Of a stretch of 64,000 nt of DNA, positions 1-8,438 are shown piece after piece. The translations under genes and the position numbers were made by a program. Where the stretch lies: assembly GCA_965227455.1 (NCBI GenBank), contig OZ245752.1:3906001-3970000 (forward strand), written 5' to 3'. Under the pieces are notes generated by a model. That model ran no database searches. It saw only the letters and a list, made by a program, of their open reading frames with translations, and had not been told where the DNA came from. The number at the start of each line of letters is the position of its first letter. Within the stretch, counting starts at the first letter, position 1. The stretch comes from JABDIP01 sp965227455 (GTDB lineage: Bacteria; Pseudomonadota; Alphaproteobacteria; DSM-16000; Inquilinaceae).

Positions 1-1239
1 GGTGCAAATCAAGGCCAGATCGTACGCCGAAAACGCCTCGGGGTCCCAAGCCACGGATTTCCGCCCGGCAAGCTTCGGATAGCCGCGGGTCTGCGGCATC
101 TCGGGGAAGAACGGGTCGTGGTAGTCGATTGTGGCGCCCGTCGCCTCCAGCTTGTCGATCAGCTTCAGGGCCGGGCTCTCCCGCAGGTCGTCGACATCCT
201 TCTTGTAGGCGACGCCGATCAGCAGGATGCGCGCCTGGCTGATCGCCTTTCCGGCGCGTTCGCTCAGCGCCTGCACGACCCGTTCCACCACATAGCTGGG
301 CATGCGGGTGTTGATCTCGCCCGCCAGTTCGATGAAACGGGTCGGGATCTCGTGCTCACGGGCCTTCCAGGTTAGGTAGAAGGGATCGATCGGGATGCAG
401 TGGCCGCCGAGACCGGGACCGGGATAGAACGGCATGAAACCGAAGGGCTTGGTCTTGGCGGCGTCGATCACCTCCCAGACGTCGATGTCCATGGCGTCGA
501 AGATCACCTTGAGCTCGTTGACCAGGGCGATGTTGACGGAGCGGAATACGTTCTCGGTGATCTTGACTGCCTCAGCGGTCCGGCTTGACGACACCGCCAC
601 CGTGCGGCTGATCACACGGCCGTACAAGGCCTCAACCAGTATCCGACTCGCCGGGTCGTCGGCTCCGAGGACCTTGGGTATCCGGTCGGTGCTGAACTTG
701 TCGTTGCCGGGGTCCTCACGTTCCGGCGAATAGGCCAGGAACAATTCCTCTCCGAGCACCAGCCCCGAGGCCGCCAGGATCGGTCGCAGCACCTCATCGG
801 TCGTTCCGGGATAGCTGGTCGATTCAAGGACGACCAGAGTGCCGGGTCTCAAATGGTCGACGACCGACTCCGCGGTGCGCTCGACGAAGCCTAGGTCGGG
901 TTCGCGATACTGGGTAAGCGGCGTCGGGACACAGATGATCACGATGTCGCAATCCGCCGCATCCGCAAAATCGTCGGTAGCGGAAAACCGGCCGGACTCG
1001 ACGATGGCAGCGACCGACCTCGCATCGATATGCTTGATGTAGGAGCGCCCGGCGTTCAGCTGCTCGACCTTGGCCGGGTCGATATCGAACCCCTTGGTCG
1101 CAAACCCTTCCGCCGCGAACATCCGCGCCAGTGGCAGCCCGACATAGCCCATGCCGACAATGCCGACCCGCGCTTCCGTCGTTTCGATCTTCGTCTTCAA
1201 CGCGACGGCCGCACGGCTGATGGGTGTCTCTTGATTCAT
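1..1239 (-). CDS. UDP-N-acetyl-D-glucosamine 6-dehydrogenase-like nucleotide-sugar dehydrogenase (3' end cut by window edge)
   Basis: The enzyme would oxidise a UDP-HexNAc to its uronic acid with two NAD+ for surface polysaccharide synthesis. The 413 visible residues start MNQETP and carry the N-terminal NAD-binding GMGYVGLP motif (about residues 29-36), the CVPTPL segment, an ESTSYPGTT segment and the catalytic-loop region GLGGHCIPIDPFYL with its cysteine. That last motif resembles the WbpA/WbpO/TviB branch more than UDP-glucose dehydrogenase. The C-terminal UDP-binding domain is present up to the ADLxxICT-like strand, so only a short tail is missing at the left edge. A TTGCCA/CTAGAG promoter lies about 70-100 bp upstream. 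An ABC exporter and a glycosyltransferase lie upstream, which fits a capsule or exopolysaccharide locus. The exact sugar substrate is inferred. Confidence 0.85.
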   Translation of the reverse strand, partial: MNQETPISRAAVALKTKIETTEARVGIVGMGYVGLPLARMFAAEGFATKGFDIDPAKVEQLNAGRSYIKHIDARSVAAIVESGRFSATDDFADAADCDIVIICVPTPLTQYREPDLGFVERTAESVVDHLRPGTLVVLESTSYPGTTDEVLRPILAASGLVLGEELFLAYSPEREDPGNDKFSTDRIPKVLGADDPASRILVEALYGRVISRTVAVSSSRTAEAVKITENVFRSVNIALVNELKVIFDAMDIDVWEVIDAAKTKPFGFMPFYPGPGLGGHCIPIDPFYLTWKAREHEIPTRFIELAGEINTRMPSYVVERVVQALSERAGKAISQARILLIGVAYKKDVDDLRESPALKLIDKLEATGATIDYHDPFFPEMPQTRGYPKLAGRKSVAWDPEAFSAYDLALICT

Positions 1240-1309
1240 GAATACCGGTCCTGGGCGCCGAGCGGACGGCGTTGGGTGGATACCGGCTGGAGGCGCGGCA
1301 TGCGCGATC

Positions 1310-1337
1310 CTCTAGCGCCGGAGCGCCAAATTGGCAA
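1310..1337 (-). promoter_or_regulatory. Candidate sigma-70 promoter P1
   Basis: Reading the minus strand, TTGCCA (1337-1332) is followed after 16 bases by CTAGAG (1315-1310) inside GGCGCTAGAGG. It lies 70-100 bp upstream of the nucleotide-sugar dehydrogenase start at 1239 and beyond the stop of the upstream ABC gene. The same two boxes with the same spacing recur at 3361-3388 (P2), which makes chance less likely. The GCTAGAG core resembles the GCTANAWC -10 element described for alphaproteobacterial housekeeping sigma factors. Confidence 0.5.
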
Positions 1338-1381
1338 GTGCGGGCAAGGTGTTTGCCACCGCATCGCAGCAATCTGCACCG

Positions 1382-3262
1382 TCACTTCGCGGCCAAGGGC
1401 TCCGACCATTCCTCGGGGCTGTCGGATCCGCGCGTCTGCAACGCCCAAAGGTGCGCAAAAAGGCCGCCGCCGGCGACCAATTGCCGATGCGTACCGGATT
1501 CGACGCATTCGCCCCGGTCCATGACGAATATCAGATCGGCGTCCGAGATGGTCGATAGCCGATGCGCGATGACCAGCGTGGTGCGTCCGGCCTTGAGCCG
1601 CCGCAGCGCCTCTTGGATATGCTGTTCCGACAAGGTGTCGAGAGCTGACGTCGCCTCATCCAGCAGCAGGATCGGCGCATCCTTCAAGACCGCTCGGGCA
1701 ATCGAGATGCGCTGCCGCTGACCGCCTGAGAGCCGGACGCCATGTTCGCCGATCAAGGTGTCATACCCATCCGGCATATCTGAGATGAAATCATGTGCGA
1801 AGGCGTGTCGTGCCGCCGCCTCGATTTCATCCTGGCTCGCGCTTGGCCGGCCATAGGCAATGTTGGTGCGGACCGTATCGTTGAACAGCACGATGTCCTG
1901 ACTGACCAGCCCGATCTGTTCCCGGAGGGATTTGATCTCGAGATCGCGAACATCGATGCCATCCACCAAGACGGCACCGTCATCGACGTCGTAAAATCGC
2001 GGAATGAGGTTGAATATGGTCGACTTCCCGGCGCCGGATGGACCGACCAGAGCGGTCACCTGCCCGGCTGGAAGGGACATTGAGAGATTTCGCAGCGCCG
2101 GTGCGTCGGCGCCATAGGCGAATTGCACATTGCGCAGTTCGATCTGGCCCTTGGCACGGACCAGTTTCTTTGCTCCGGGCTTGTCCTGCACCAGCGGCGT
2201 AATGTCCATTGCCGAGAACAGCCGTTCGGCCGCACTCAGCCCCCGTTGAATGCTGAGGTTCAGGGTGACGAGCCGCCGAATCGGCTGGTAGGCCAGCAGC
2301 ATGGCGCTGATGAATGCAAAGAAGGAGCCAGGGGTGCGTTCGCCTTCGATGACTTGGGCGCCGCCGTAGAACAGGACCGCAACGATCCCGACACCGGTCA
2401 GCAATTCCAGGATCGGGCGGTTCGCGGCGCTCGCAATCGTCGCCCTCCGACCAAGCTTCATGGCCCTGTTGACGGCCTTCGTAACGCTCGCAATCTCCCG
2501 ATCTTCCGCGTTGTAGGCCTTGACGTGCCGAATTCCTTGGAAGGCTTGCGTCACCATTGCAAGGATCTCGCCGCCCAACTCCTGGCTCTTGCGGGCGATC
2601 TTCCGCAATTTGCGGCCGAGAGCCACGGCCGGCAACACCGCTGCGGGAAAGATCACGAAGACCAGCAGCGCGAGAACCGAATCCAGATTGAACATGACGG
2701 CGATCAGCACGATCAGGCTCAAAACGTCCCGCGCGAACGAAACCACGGCATTTGCCGCGGCGTTGTACATCTGATTGGCATCGGAGGTCAGCCGCGCGAC
2801 AAGCTGGCCGGTGCCGATGTGTTGCAGCGTTGCGAGATCCTGATGGACCAGTCGGCCGAAAAGCTCGATCTGGATCTTCCTGACGATCCTCCGGCCGATT
2901 TCCCCCATGAGGTAAGCATGGCCGAATCCGGCGCTGCCCTTCACAAGGAAGATCGCCATAACCGCAATGGCGACGTCATTGATGGCGCTGGTGTCTTTGG
3001 CGGTGAACACCTGGTTCACCATGGGCTCCACAACCTTCGCCATCGCGCCGGTCATCAGCGCGACGAGCACCATGCACAACGTCGCCAGAACGAATCTCCA
3101 GAGATGCTCGCGCGAGTAGTTCTTCAGAAGCCGGCGGATCAGCTCCTTGGTCCGGTACCGCGGATCGGTACCGGCATTCTTCAGCAACGAAAGTGCGGCA
3201 TCGTTCAATGGCATCGATCTCTGCCCCGGTCGCTTCGACATCTCCCATTGGGGCGATGGCAA
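1382..3262 (-). CDS. MsbA-type ABC exporter, fused permease and ATPase
   Basis: A half-transporter that would work as a homodimer in the inner membrane, probably flipping or exporting a lipid-linked or polysaccharide precursor. The N-terminal half (about residues 50-340) has the six hydrophobic segments of an ABC type-1 exporter domain. The C-terminal ATPase has Walker A GPSGAGKST (about 407-415), signature LSGGQRQR (about 511), Walker B ILLLDEATSALD (about 531) and the H-loop VIAHRLST. The length of 626 is slightly above MsbA. The start at 3262 is not certain: ATG codons at 3241 (after a GGGAG) and 3214 (MPLNDAAL) are alternatives. It sits between two sugar-polymer genes and has its own P2 promoter, so surface polysaccharide or lipid A export is likely; the substrate is not visible. 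Confidence 0.88.
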   Translation of the reverse strand: MPSPQWEMSKRPGQRSMPLNDAALSLLKNAGTDPRYRTKELIRRLLKNYSREHLWRFVLATLCMVLVALMTGAMAKVVEPMVNQVFTAKDTSAINDVAIAVMAIFLVKGSAGFGHAYLMGEIGRRIVRKIQIELFGRLVHQDLATLQHIGTGQLVARLTSDANQMYNAAANAVVSFARDVLSLIVLIAVMFNLDSVLALLVFVIFPAAVLPAVALGRKLRKIARKSQELGGEILAMVTQAFQGIRHVKAYNAEDREIASVTKAVNRAMKLGRRATIASAANRPILELLTGVGIVAVLFYGGAQVIEGERTPGSFFAFISAMLLAYQPIRRLVTLNLSIQRGLSAAERLFSAMDITPLVQDKPGAKKLVRAKGQIELRNVQFAYGADAPALRNLSMSLPAGQVTALVGPSGAGKSTIFNLIPRFYDVDDGAVLVDGIDVRDLEIKSLREQIGLVSQDIVLFNDTVRTNIAYGRPSASQDEIEAAARHAFAHDFISDMPDGYDTLIGEHGVRLSGGQRQRISIARAVLKDAPILLLDEATSALDTLSEQHIQEALRRLKAGRTTLVIAHRLSTISDADLIFVMDRGECVESGTHRQLVAGGGLFAHLWALQTRGSDSPEEWSEPLAAK

Positions 3263-3360
3263 TAGGCCCGACGATTACTCATTTGCTTCATGAACTCGGA
3301 TCCAAGGATGCCGCCCCGACAGCCGCGGGCATATGCCGGTCAGGCGCGCGGGGTGCGATC

Positions 3361-3388
3361 CTCTAGCGCCGAACCCGGGATTTGGCAA
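3361..3388 (-). promoter_or_regulatory. Candidate sigma-70 promoter P2
   Basis: On the minus strand TTGCCA (3388-3383), a 16-base spacer and CTAGAG (3366-3361) lie about 100 bp upstream of the ABC exporter. Boxes, spacing and the surrounding GGCGCTAGAGGATCGC are the same as in P1. The rest of the 348-bp gap (3263-3610) between the divergent exporter and glycosyltransferase genes holds no convincing gene. A weak plus-strand promoter for the glycosyltransferase may lie around 3530-3560. Confidence 0.5.
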
Positions 3389-3610
3389 GGCCCCCGGCCA
3401 TGTGGCAACGCAACGGCCGCCTTCCCGGCGGGAGCCGCCTTGCCCGCAGGCACTGCGGCGAACCCGGGCCAGGGGGAGCAAATTCACCGCCAAACGATGT
3501 GCCCACGGGATTGCAGGCGACAGACAGCTTGAACTACACCATGCGAACGTTAATGCATCGCCACCTTTGACAACCCCAATCCATGGCCCGCTGAGCGAGG
3601 AGCGACCCCC

Positions 3611-4690
3611 GTGAACATCCTTCAGGTGCTGTCTTCCAAGACCCTCGGCGGCATCGAACAGGTCAACCTCGACTACTACACGCTGCTTCGCGACCGTGGC
3701 CATTCGGTGACCTTGTGCATGCATCCCGAGGCGCAGACCCTGGCCGAAGCGCGACGGCTAGGGGCAAACGTGCTGGCCGATCCGGTCGTGTCCGGTGGAT
3801 TTGCGCTGGCGCGGCCGCAGGCCTGGCTGAAATACCGCCGGCTGGTCGCGCGCGAGAAGATCAGCACGATCATCATGCACAATGGCAAACCCAGACCATT
3901 GTTTCAGGCGGCAGCACGGGGGCGATGCCCGGTAATCGGCGTCTGTCACAATGAGAACTTCAAGCAGCGCCTGCGCATGGACGGTGCGCTCTGCGTCAAC
4001 AGCGCAATGTTGGAACGGTTCCGCACCGCCGCCCGCCAGAACGGCAATGCGCCACAGTTCAGCTTCCACGTGCCGAACCCGCTCTCGACGACCGAGCCGC
4101 CGGCCGGCACACGTAAGCGCTGGGCGGCATCGGATACCGTGGTCATCGGCGGGCTTTGCCGGATGACCCGCAAGAAGGGCCTGCACGTGCTGCTCCAGGC
4201 GGCGCGCCGGCTGCACGATCTGGGGGTCCGGTTCAGGCTCGTGCTTGGTGGCGAGGGTGTCGAACTGCCGGCGCTCAAGGCGATGGCCGCCGACCTGCAG
4301 ATTGCGGAACATGTTTCGTTTCCAGGTTGGATCACGGACCGAGATGCATTCTTCGACTCTCTCGACATTTTCTGCCTGCCGTCGCTGATCGAGCCATTCG
4401 GACTTGTGGTAACCGAGGCCATGATCCGGGGCTGCCCGGTGGTGGTCAGCGACGCCGACGGGCCACGCGACATCGTCGATGACGGCAAGACTGGTCTGAT
4501 GGTCGAGAAAGGCGACCCGGAACAGCTGGCGACCGCCCTGAAGAATCTGATCGACGCGCCGGATCATGCCGCCGGGCTTGCCGAGGCCGGCCGGAAATCC
4601 GTGGTCGAGCGGTTCGGCCGTGAGAGGGTCGGGAGTATTCTCGAGACGGCGATCCTCGAAATCGTCGCCGGGTCGTCCATGGCGCGCTGA
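3611..4690 (+). CDS. Family 4 (GT-B) glycosyltransferase
   Basis: A cytoplasmic retaining glycosyltransferase that would add a sugar from a nucleotide donor to a growing glycan. The 359-residue protein has the GT-B layout: an N-terminal Rossmann-like domain beginning NILQVLSSKTLGGIEQVN, and a C-terminal donor-binding domain with VIGGLCRMTRKKGLHVLLQA, LVLGGEG, and the EX7E-like segment IEPFGLVVTEAM (about residues 259-270), followed by PVVVSDADGPRDIV. The start is GTG at 3611 behind a GAGGAGCG ribosome-binding site. It is divergent from the MsbA-like exporter and close to the nucleotide-sugar dehydrogenase, which supports a role in surface polysaccharide assembly. Donor and acceptor cannot be told from sequence. 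Confidence 0.87.
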   Translation: MNILQVLSSKTLGGIEQVNLDYYTLLRDRGHSVTLCMHPEAQTLAEARRLGANVLADPVVSGGFALARPQAWLKYRRLVAREKISTIIMHNGKPRPLFQAAARGRCPVIGVCHNENFKQRLRMDGALCVNSAMLERFRTAARQNGNAPQFSFHVPNPLSTTEPPAGTRKRWAASDTVVIGGLCRMTRKKGLHVLLQAARRLHDLGVRFRLVLGGEGVELPALKAMAADLQIAEHVSFPGWITDRDAFFDSLDIFCLPSLIEPFGLVVTEAMIRGCPVVVSDADGPRDIVDDGKTGLMVEKGDPEQLATALKNLIDAPDHAAGLAEAGRKSVVERFGRERVGSILETAILEIVAGSSMAR

Positions 4691-4744
4691 CCGCCGCCGG
4701 ACCGGGTCAGCCTGCGGGATTCGCAATCCGGAGTCTTCGCAACC

Positions 4745-6139
4745 TCAGACCGGGAGTCGGATCTGGCATCGCAAACCGCCCTGCGGAGAGCGGCAAAGGC
4801 GCAATTCGCCGCCATGGCCACGAACCACGTCGCGGGCAATGGTTAGGCCGAGTCCGGTGCCGCCGGTCTGCTGGTTGCGCGACGGATCGATCCTGAAGAA
4901 CGGTTTGAAGACGTCGCCCAGATGCTCGTCGGCGATCCCCGGACCGTTATCGTCGATCATGATCTCCACGAAGCGCTGTCCGCTGGCCGACGCCGTTACC
5001 CAGATCTCCGACGCATGGCGTGCGGCGTTGGACATGAGATTGGCCAGGCAGCGTTTCATGGCGTGCGGCCGCAAGGCCAGCTGCAGCCCGTCATCGATCA
5101 CCGCCTGGACGGTCGCGCCTTCCCGCCGGGCGCTGGAGACGACGTCGTACAGGAGCGCGCTCAGATCGGTGGATTCCGCCTGCTCGTCGCCCTCGCCGCG
5201 GGCGAAGGCAAGATAGCCGTCGATCATCGTCTCCATGTCGGCGACGTCGGACTTCAGATCCTCGATCTCCGGCCCGTCGCCCAGCATGGCCAGTTGCAGC
5301 TTGATGCGGGTCAGCGGCGTCCGGAGATCGTGGCTGACGCCGGCCAGCATGTCGGTGCGCTGGGTGATCTGGCGCTGGATGCGCTCCCGCATGACCAGGA
5401 AGGCGGCCGCCGCCTGCCGCACCTCAAGGGCGCCCTCGGGACGGAAGCTCGGCACGTCGCGCCCTTTGCCGAAGCTGTCCGCGGCCGCGGCCAGCCTCAG
5501 GATCGGCCCGATCTGCTTGCGCATGAACAAGAGCGCCAGCGCGAACAGGATGATGCCGGACCCCATCATCCAGAGCATGAAGACCTGGCTGGTGGAGCTG
5601 AACAGCCTGCGACGCGGCACCCGGGTGTGCAGAACGCCATCCTCCATCTGTACTTGGATCAGCGCATAGTCGCGGGTGACCTGAGGGTCGAAGACGAAGG
5701 GCTGTTCGATGCTGCGCTTCAGCGCCTCGCGCAACTGCACTTGCAGGATGACATTGCCGCTGATGCGCGGCTGCTCCGGCAGGGTCGCCCCTTCGTGGAA
5801 GGTGATGACCAGCCCCATGGAGCGCGCCGCCTCGGCGAAGATGGCCTGGCTCTGCTGCTCGCGCAGCGCCAGCTCCTCGATGACATAGGCGATCTCGCCG
5901 GAGACGCCGTTGGCCAGGCGTCGGGTCACCTTCTTCCAGTGCTGATCGTAGAAATAATAGGTGGCGATGGCCTGCATCAGCAGGAACGGCGTGATGATGA
6001 TCAGCAGGGTCCGGCCGAACAGGGTGCGCGGCAGGAACTGCTTGATCCAGGGCCGCGGCCGCGGCCAGAGCGCCAGCCGGTCGCGCTCGGCGGGCGGGCC
6101 GTCGGCCAGCGGGCCGGAAGCACTCTCGTCGATCGCCAT
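4745..6139 (-). CDS. EnvZ-like sensor histidine kinase
   Basis: An inner-membrane two-component sensor. Residues about 40-62 and 186-206 are membrane segments flanking a periplasmic sensor region of about 120 residues. A HAMP linker follows (about 207-258). The dimerisation/phosphoacceptor box GVSHDLRTPLTRIKL puts the phosphorylated histidine near 270. The HATPase_c domain shows NLMSNAARHA (N box), DNGPGI (G1) and GGTGLGL (G2). Length and order match the EnvZ/RstB group, whose usual partner is an OmpR-family regulator. No response regulator gene is in this window, so the partner is elsewhere. It lies 132 bp downstream of znuA on the same strand, so read-through from the zinc-regulated promoter is possible but unproven. 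The signal sensed is unknown. Confidence 0.88.
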   Translation of the reverse strand: MAIDESASGPLADGPPAERDRLALWPRPRPWIKQFLPRTLFGRTLLIIITPFLLMQAIATYYFYDQHWKKVTRRLANGVSGEIAYVIEELALREQQSQAIFAEAARSMGLVITFHEGATLPEQPRISGNVILQVQLREALKRSIEQPFVFDPQVTRDYALIQVQMEDGVLHTRVPRRRLFSSTSQVFMLWMMGSGIILFALALLFMRKQIGPILRLAAAADSFGKGRDVPSFRPEGALEVRQAAAAFLVMRERIQRQITQRTDMLAGVSHDLRTPLTRIKLQLAMLGDGPEIEDLKSDVADMETMIDGYLAFARGEGDEQAESTDLSALLYDVVSSARREGATVQAVIDDGLQLALRPHAMKRCLANLMSNAARHASEIWVTASASGQRFVEIMIDDNGPGIADEHLGDVFKPFFRIDPSRNQQTGGTGLGLTIARDVVRGHGGELRLCRSPQGGLRCQIRLPV

Positions 6140-6271
6140 CGGCCGCGCATCCGTGTGGTCAGGGTCATATCCGGCGCTGGCGCGCTGCCGGATCCGGCGG
6201 CGTCACCTAAGCCCCGGGGACCATCCTACCACTTTTTGCCCGAACGATGGCCAAGGCCAACAAGGGGTGCG

Positions 6272-7390
6272 TCAACCGGCCTCCGGCCCGCCCAGGCAAC
6301 CGATCAGCGACCCGGCCATGCCTTCCATAAGCGCAAAATACTGCCCCGGTCCGGCTGGAAGCTCCGCCCCCAGCGGATCGAGCGTGCCCGACTTGGCATC
6401 GGTTCCTTCGGTCACCGTTTCGACGAGGCGCGGCTCGAATTGCGGCTCGCTGAACACACAATGCGCGCCGACCTCTTCGATCGTGTGCCTCAACTCGCGC
6501 AGCCGCGCCGCCCCCGGCTGGATGTCCGGGCTGACCGTGATGCTGCCGACTGCCATCATGTCGAACCGGGTCTCGAAATACTGATAGGCGTCGTGGAACA
6601 CGACAAAGGGCCGATCATGGATGGCTTCCAGCCGTTCCCCGAGGGCCTGCTCCAGATCCGTCAGATTCGCCTGCAGCTGCGCCAAATTGGCGCGATAGGC
6701 CGGCGCATTGGCCGGATCGGCAGCGATCAGGGCATCGGCGATGGCCCGCGCCATGACGGCGGCGTTGCGCGGGTCGAGCCAGACATGCGTGTCGGCGCCT
6801 TCATGCGCGTGATCATGTCCCGCATGCTCGGCGTGGTCATCATGATCGTCGTGATGTTCGGCCTCGCCATGCTCGGCATGGTCGTCGTGGTGATCGGCCT
6901 CAGCATGTTCGGCGTGTTCGTCATGGTCGTCGTGGTGATCGTGCTCCGCATGCTCGGCGTGTTCGTCATGATCGTCGTGATGCTCGGCCTCGGCATGGTC
7001 GCCATGGTCATGGCTGTCCCACGCGCCGCCTTCGCGGACCTCCAACAGCCTCAGGCCATCGGCCTCCAACAGCGTCACGATGCGGGCGTCCGACGCCAGC
7101 GTCTCCAGCGGCCGCTCCAGGAAGGTCTCCAGCGCTTCGCCGACCCAGATCACGACATCCGCCGACTCCAGGGCCCGGGCCTCGGATGGCCGCAGCGCGT
7201 AGGTGTGCGGCGAACCGCCACTGCGGATCAACAAAGCCGGCTCTGCCACGCCATCCATGACCGCGGCGGCCAACGAGTGGACCGGTTTGATGGTGGCGAC
7301 GACCGAGGGCCCGTCGGCCCAGGCCGGCTGCGTTGCGGCGGCCGCGAAAAGCGTTGCCGCTGCTATCGATCGAAACGGAACTGCCTGCAT
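6272..7390 (-). CDS. znuA: Zinc ABC transporter substrate-binding protein ZnuA with long His-rich loop
   Basis: The periplasmic zinc-binding protein of a ZnuABC importer. Residues 1-25 are a signal peptide ending AWA. Metal-site landmarks are visible: SGGSPHTYALRPSEA (His near 62), THVWLDPRN (His near 202) and VVFHDAYQYFETRF. Between them, residues about 126-198 form a loop made almost only of His, Asp, Glu and Ala, with 26 histidines. It is much longer than the loop of typical ZnuA proteins and is built of imperfect repeats such as EHHDDHDEHAEHA. The gene is divergent from a ZnuB permease across a 124-bp gap with a Zur-like palindrome. No ATPase gene (znuC) lies here. Confidence 0.92.
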   Translation of the reverse strand: MQAVPFRSIAAATLFAAAATQPAWADGPSVVATIKPVHSLAAAVMDGVAEPALLIRSGGSPHTYALRPSEARALESADVVIWVGEALETFLERPLETLASDARIVTLLEADGLRLLEVREGGAWDSHDHGDHAEAEHHDDHDEHAEHAEHDHHDDHDEHAEHAEADHHDDHAEHGEAEHHDDHDDHAEHAGHDHAHEGADTHVWLDPRNAAVMARAIADALIAADPANAPAYRANLAQLQANLTDLEQALGERLEAIHDRPFVVFHDAYQYFETRFDMMAVGSITVSPDIQPGAARLRELRHTIEEVGAHCVFSEPQFEPRLVETVTEGTDAKSGTLDPLGAELPAGPGQYFALMEGMAGSLIGCLGGPEAG

Positions 7391-7439
7391 GTGCGATCTG
7401 CCTTCTTACCCGGAACTGCGAGCGGCCTGGACGGTATGT

Positions 7440-7453
7440 TATGTTATAACATA
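7440..7453. promoter_or_regulatory. Zur-like operator between znuA and znuB
   Basis: The 14-bp sequence TATGTTATAACATA is a perfect palindrome in the 124-bp divergent region. Its ATGTTATAACAT core agrees with the known alphaproteobacterial Zur box (GTTATANTATAAC type). Its place, about 50 bp before znuA and 62 bp before znuB, suits control of both genes by zinc-loaded Zur. No zur gene lies in the window. Confidence 0.75.
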
Positions 7454-7514
7454 TTGCAATGCGAATTGATCCGGTCATAGTCCGTCCCCCCGGTCGCCAC
7501 CGAGAGCCGTCACC

Positions 7515-8324
7515 ATGTTCCTCGACGATTTTGTCTTCCGCGCCATTCTCGGCGGGATCGGCGTCGCCCTTGTCGCCAGCCCGCTGGGCTGTTTCATCGT
7601 GTGGCGGCGCATGGCCTATTTCGGCGATTCGCTGGCCCATTCGGCCCTGCTCGGCATCGCGCTCGGCGTATTGCTGTCGGTCGACCTGACTATCGGCGTC
7701 TTTGCCGTCTGCGCCCTCTTCGCCGTCACCATCGTGCTGCTGCAGGAACAGCGGCACTTCGCGACCGACACCCTGCTCGGCCTCTTCGCCCATTCGGCGC
7801 TGGCGCTGGGGCTGGTGGTGGTCAGTTTCATGGAGACGCTGCGGATCGACCTGATGGCCTATCTGTTTGGCGACATCCTGTCGGTCGGCCGCGACGATCT
7901 GGCCTGGATCTGGTCCGGCGGAGCCCTGGTTCTGGCCGGTCTTGCCGGTCTCTGGCGACGGATGCTCGCGGTGACGGTGCATGAGGAGCTGGCCCGCGCG
8001 GAGGGCATCAACGCGCTGGCGGTGCGGCTGGGATTCACCCTGTTGCTGGCGACCACCATCGCCATCGCGATGAAGATCGTCGGAATCCTTCTCGTGACAT
8101 CGCTGATGATTATCCCGGCGGCAACCGCGCGGCGGTTCGCCGGCACGCCGGAGCGCATGGCCGTCATCGCCGCCCTGATCGGCTGCGCCGCCGTCGTCGG
8201 AGGTGTCTTGGGATCACTTCAGTTCGATACCCCGTCCGGTCCGTCGGTGGTCGTGGCGGCGCTGGTGCTGTTCCTGGCCGGACAGGCGCTGGGCGCGGTC
8301 GCCAGCTTGCGGCCAGCCAGCTGA
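7515..8324 (+). CDS. znuB: Zinc ABC transporter permease ZnuB
   Basis: An integral membrane permease of the ABC-3 (metal ion) family, 269 residues with about eight hydrophobic segments. The family segment GDSLAHSALLGIALG (about residues 36-50) and the coupling region HEELARAEGINALAVRLGF are present. It would form the channel for zinc delivered by ZnuA. It is transcribed away from znuA from the shared Zur-controlled region. The usual ATPase partner does not precede or follow it: the next genes are a DUF1007 and a NicO-type transporter. ZnuC must be supplied from another locus or be lost. Confidence 0.9.
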   Translation: MFLDDFVFRAILGGIGVALVASPLGCFIVWRRMAYFGDSLAHSALLGIALGVLLSVDLTIGVFAVCALFAVTIVLLQEQRHFATDTLLGLFAHSALALGLVVVSFMETLRIDLMAYLFGDILSVGRDDLAWIWSGGALVLAGLAGLWRRMLAVTVHEELARAEGINALAVRLGFTLLLATTIAIAMKIVGILLVTSLMIIPAATARRFAGTPERMAVIAALIGCAAVVGGVLGSLQFDTPSGPSVVVAALVLFLAGQALGAVASLRPAS

Positions 8325-8438
8325 AATCGACGGTATCGGGGTGCGAAAGAGCGAGCGTTACCCTATATTTATCCATACCGGATGAGAATTGCAGTCAGCC
8401 GCAACCTTGCCGCAATGTCGGGTCAGTTTCGGAGGACC

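Noticed and set aside
4922..7480. Plus-strand open frame of 852 codons
   Set aside because: It runs antisense across the histidine kinase and znuA, which both have clear family motifs. Its translation is low-complexity and has no recognisable domain; long antisense frames are common in high-GC DNA.
7008..7982. Minus-strand frame spanning the znuA/znuB divergent region
   Set aside because: It crosses the Zur box and overlaps both genes in the wrong frame; not the missing znuC, as no Walker motif is present.
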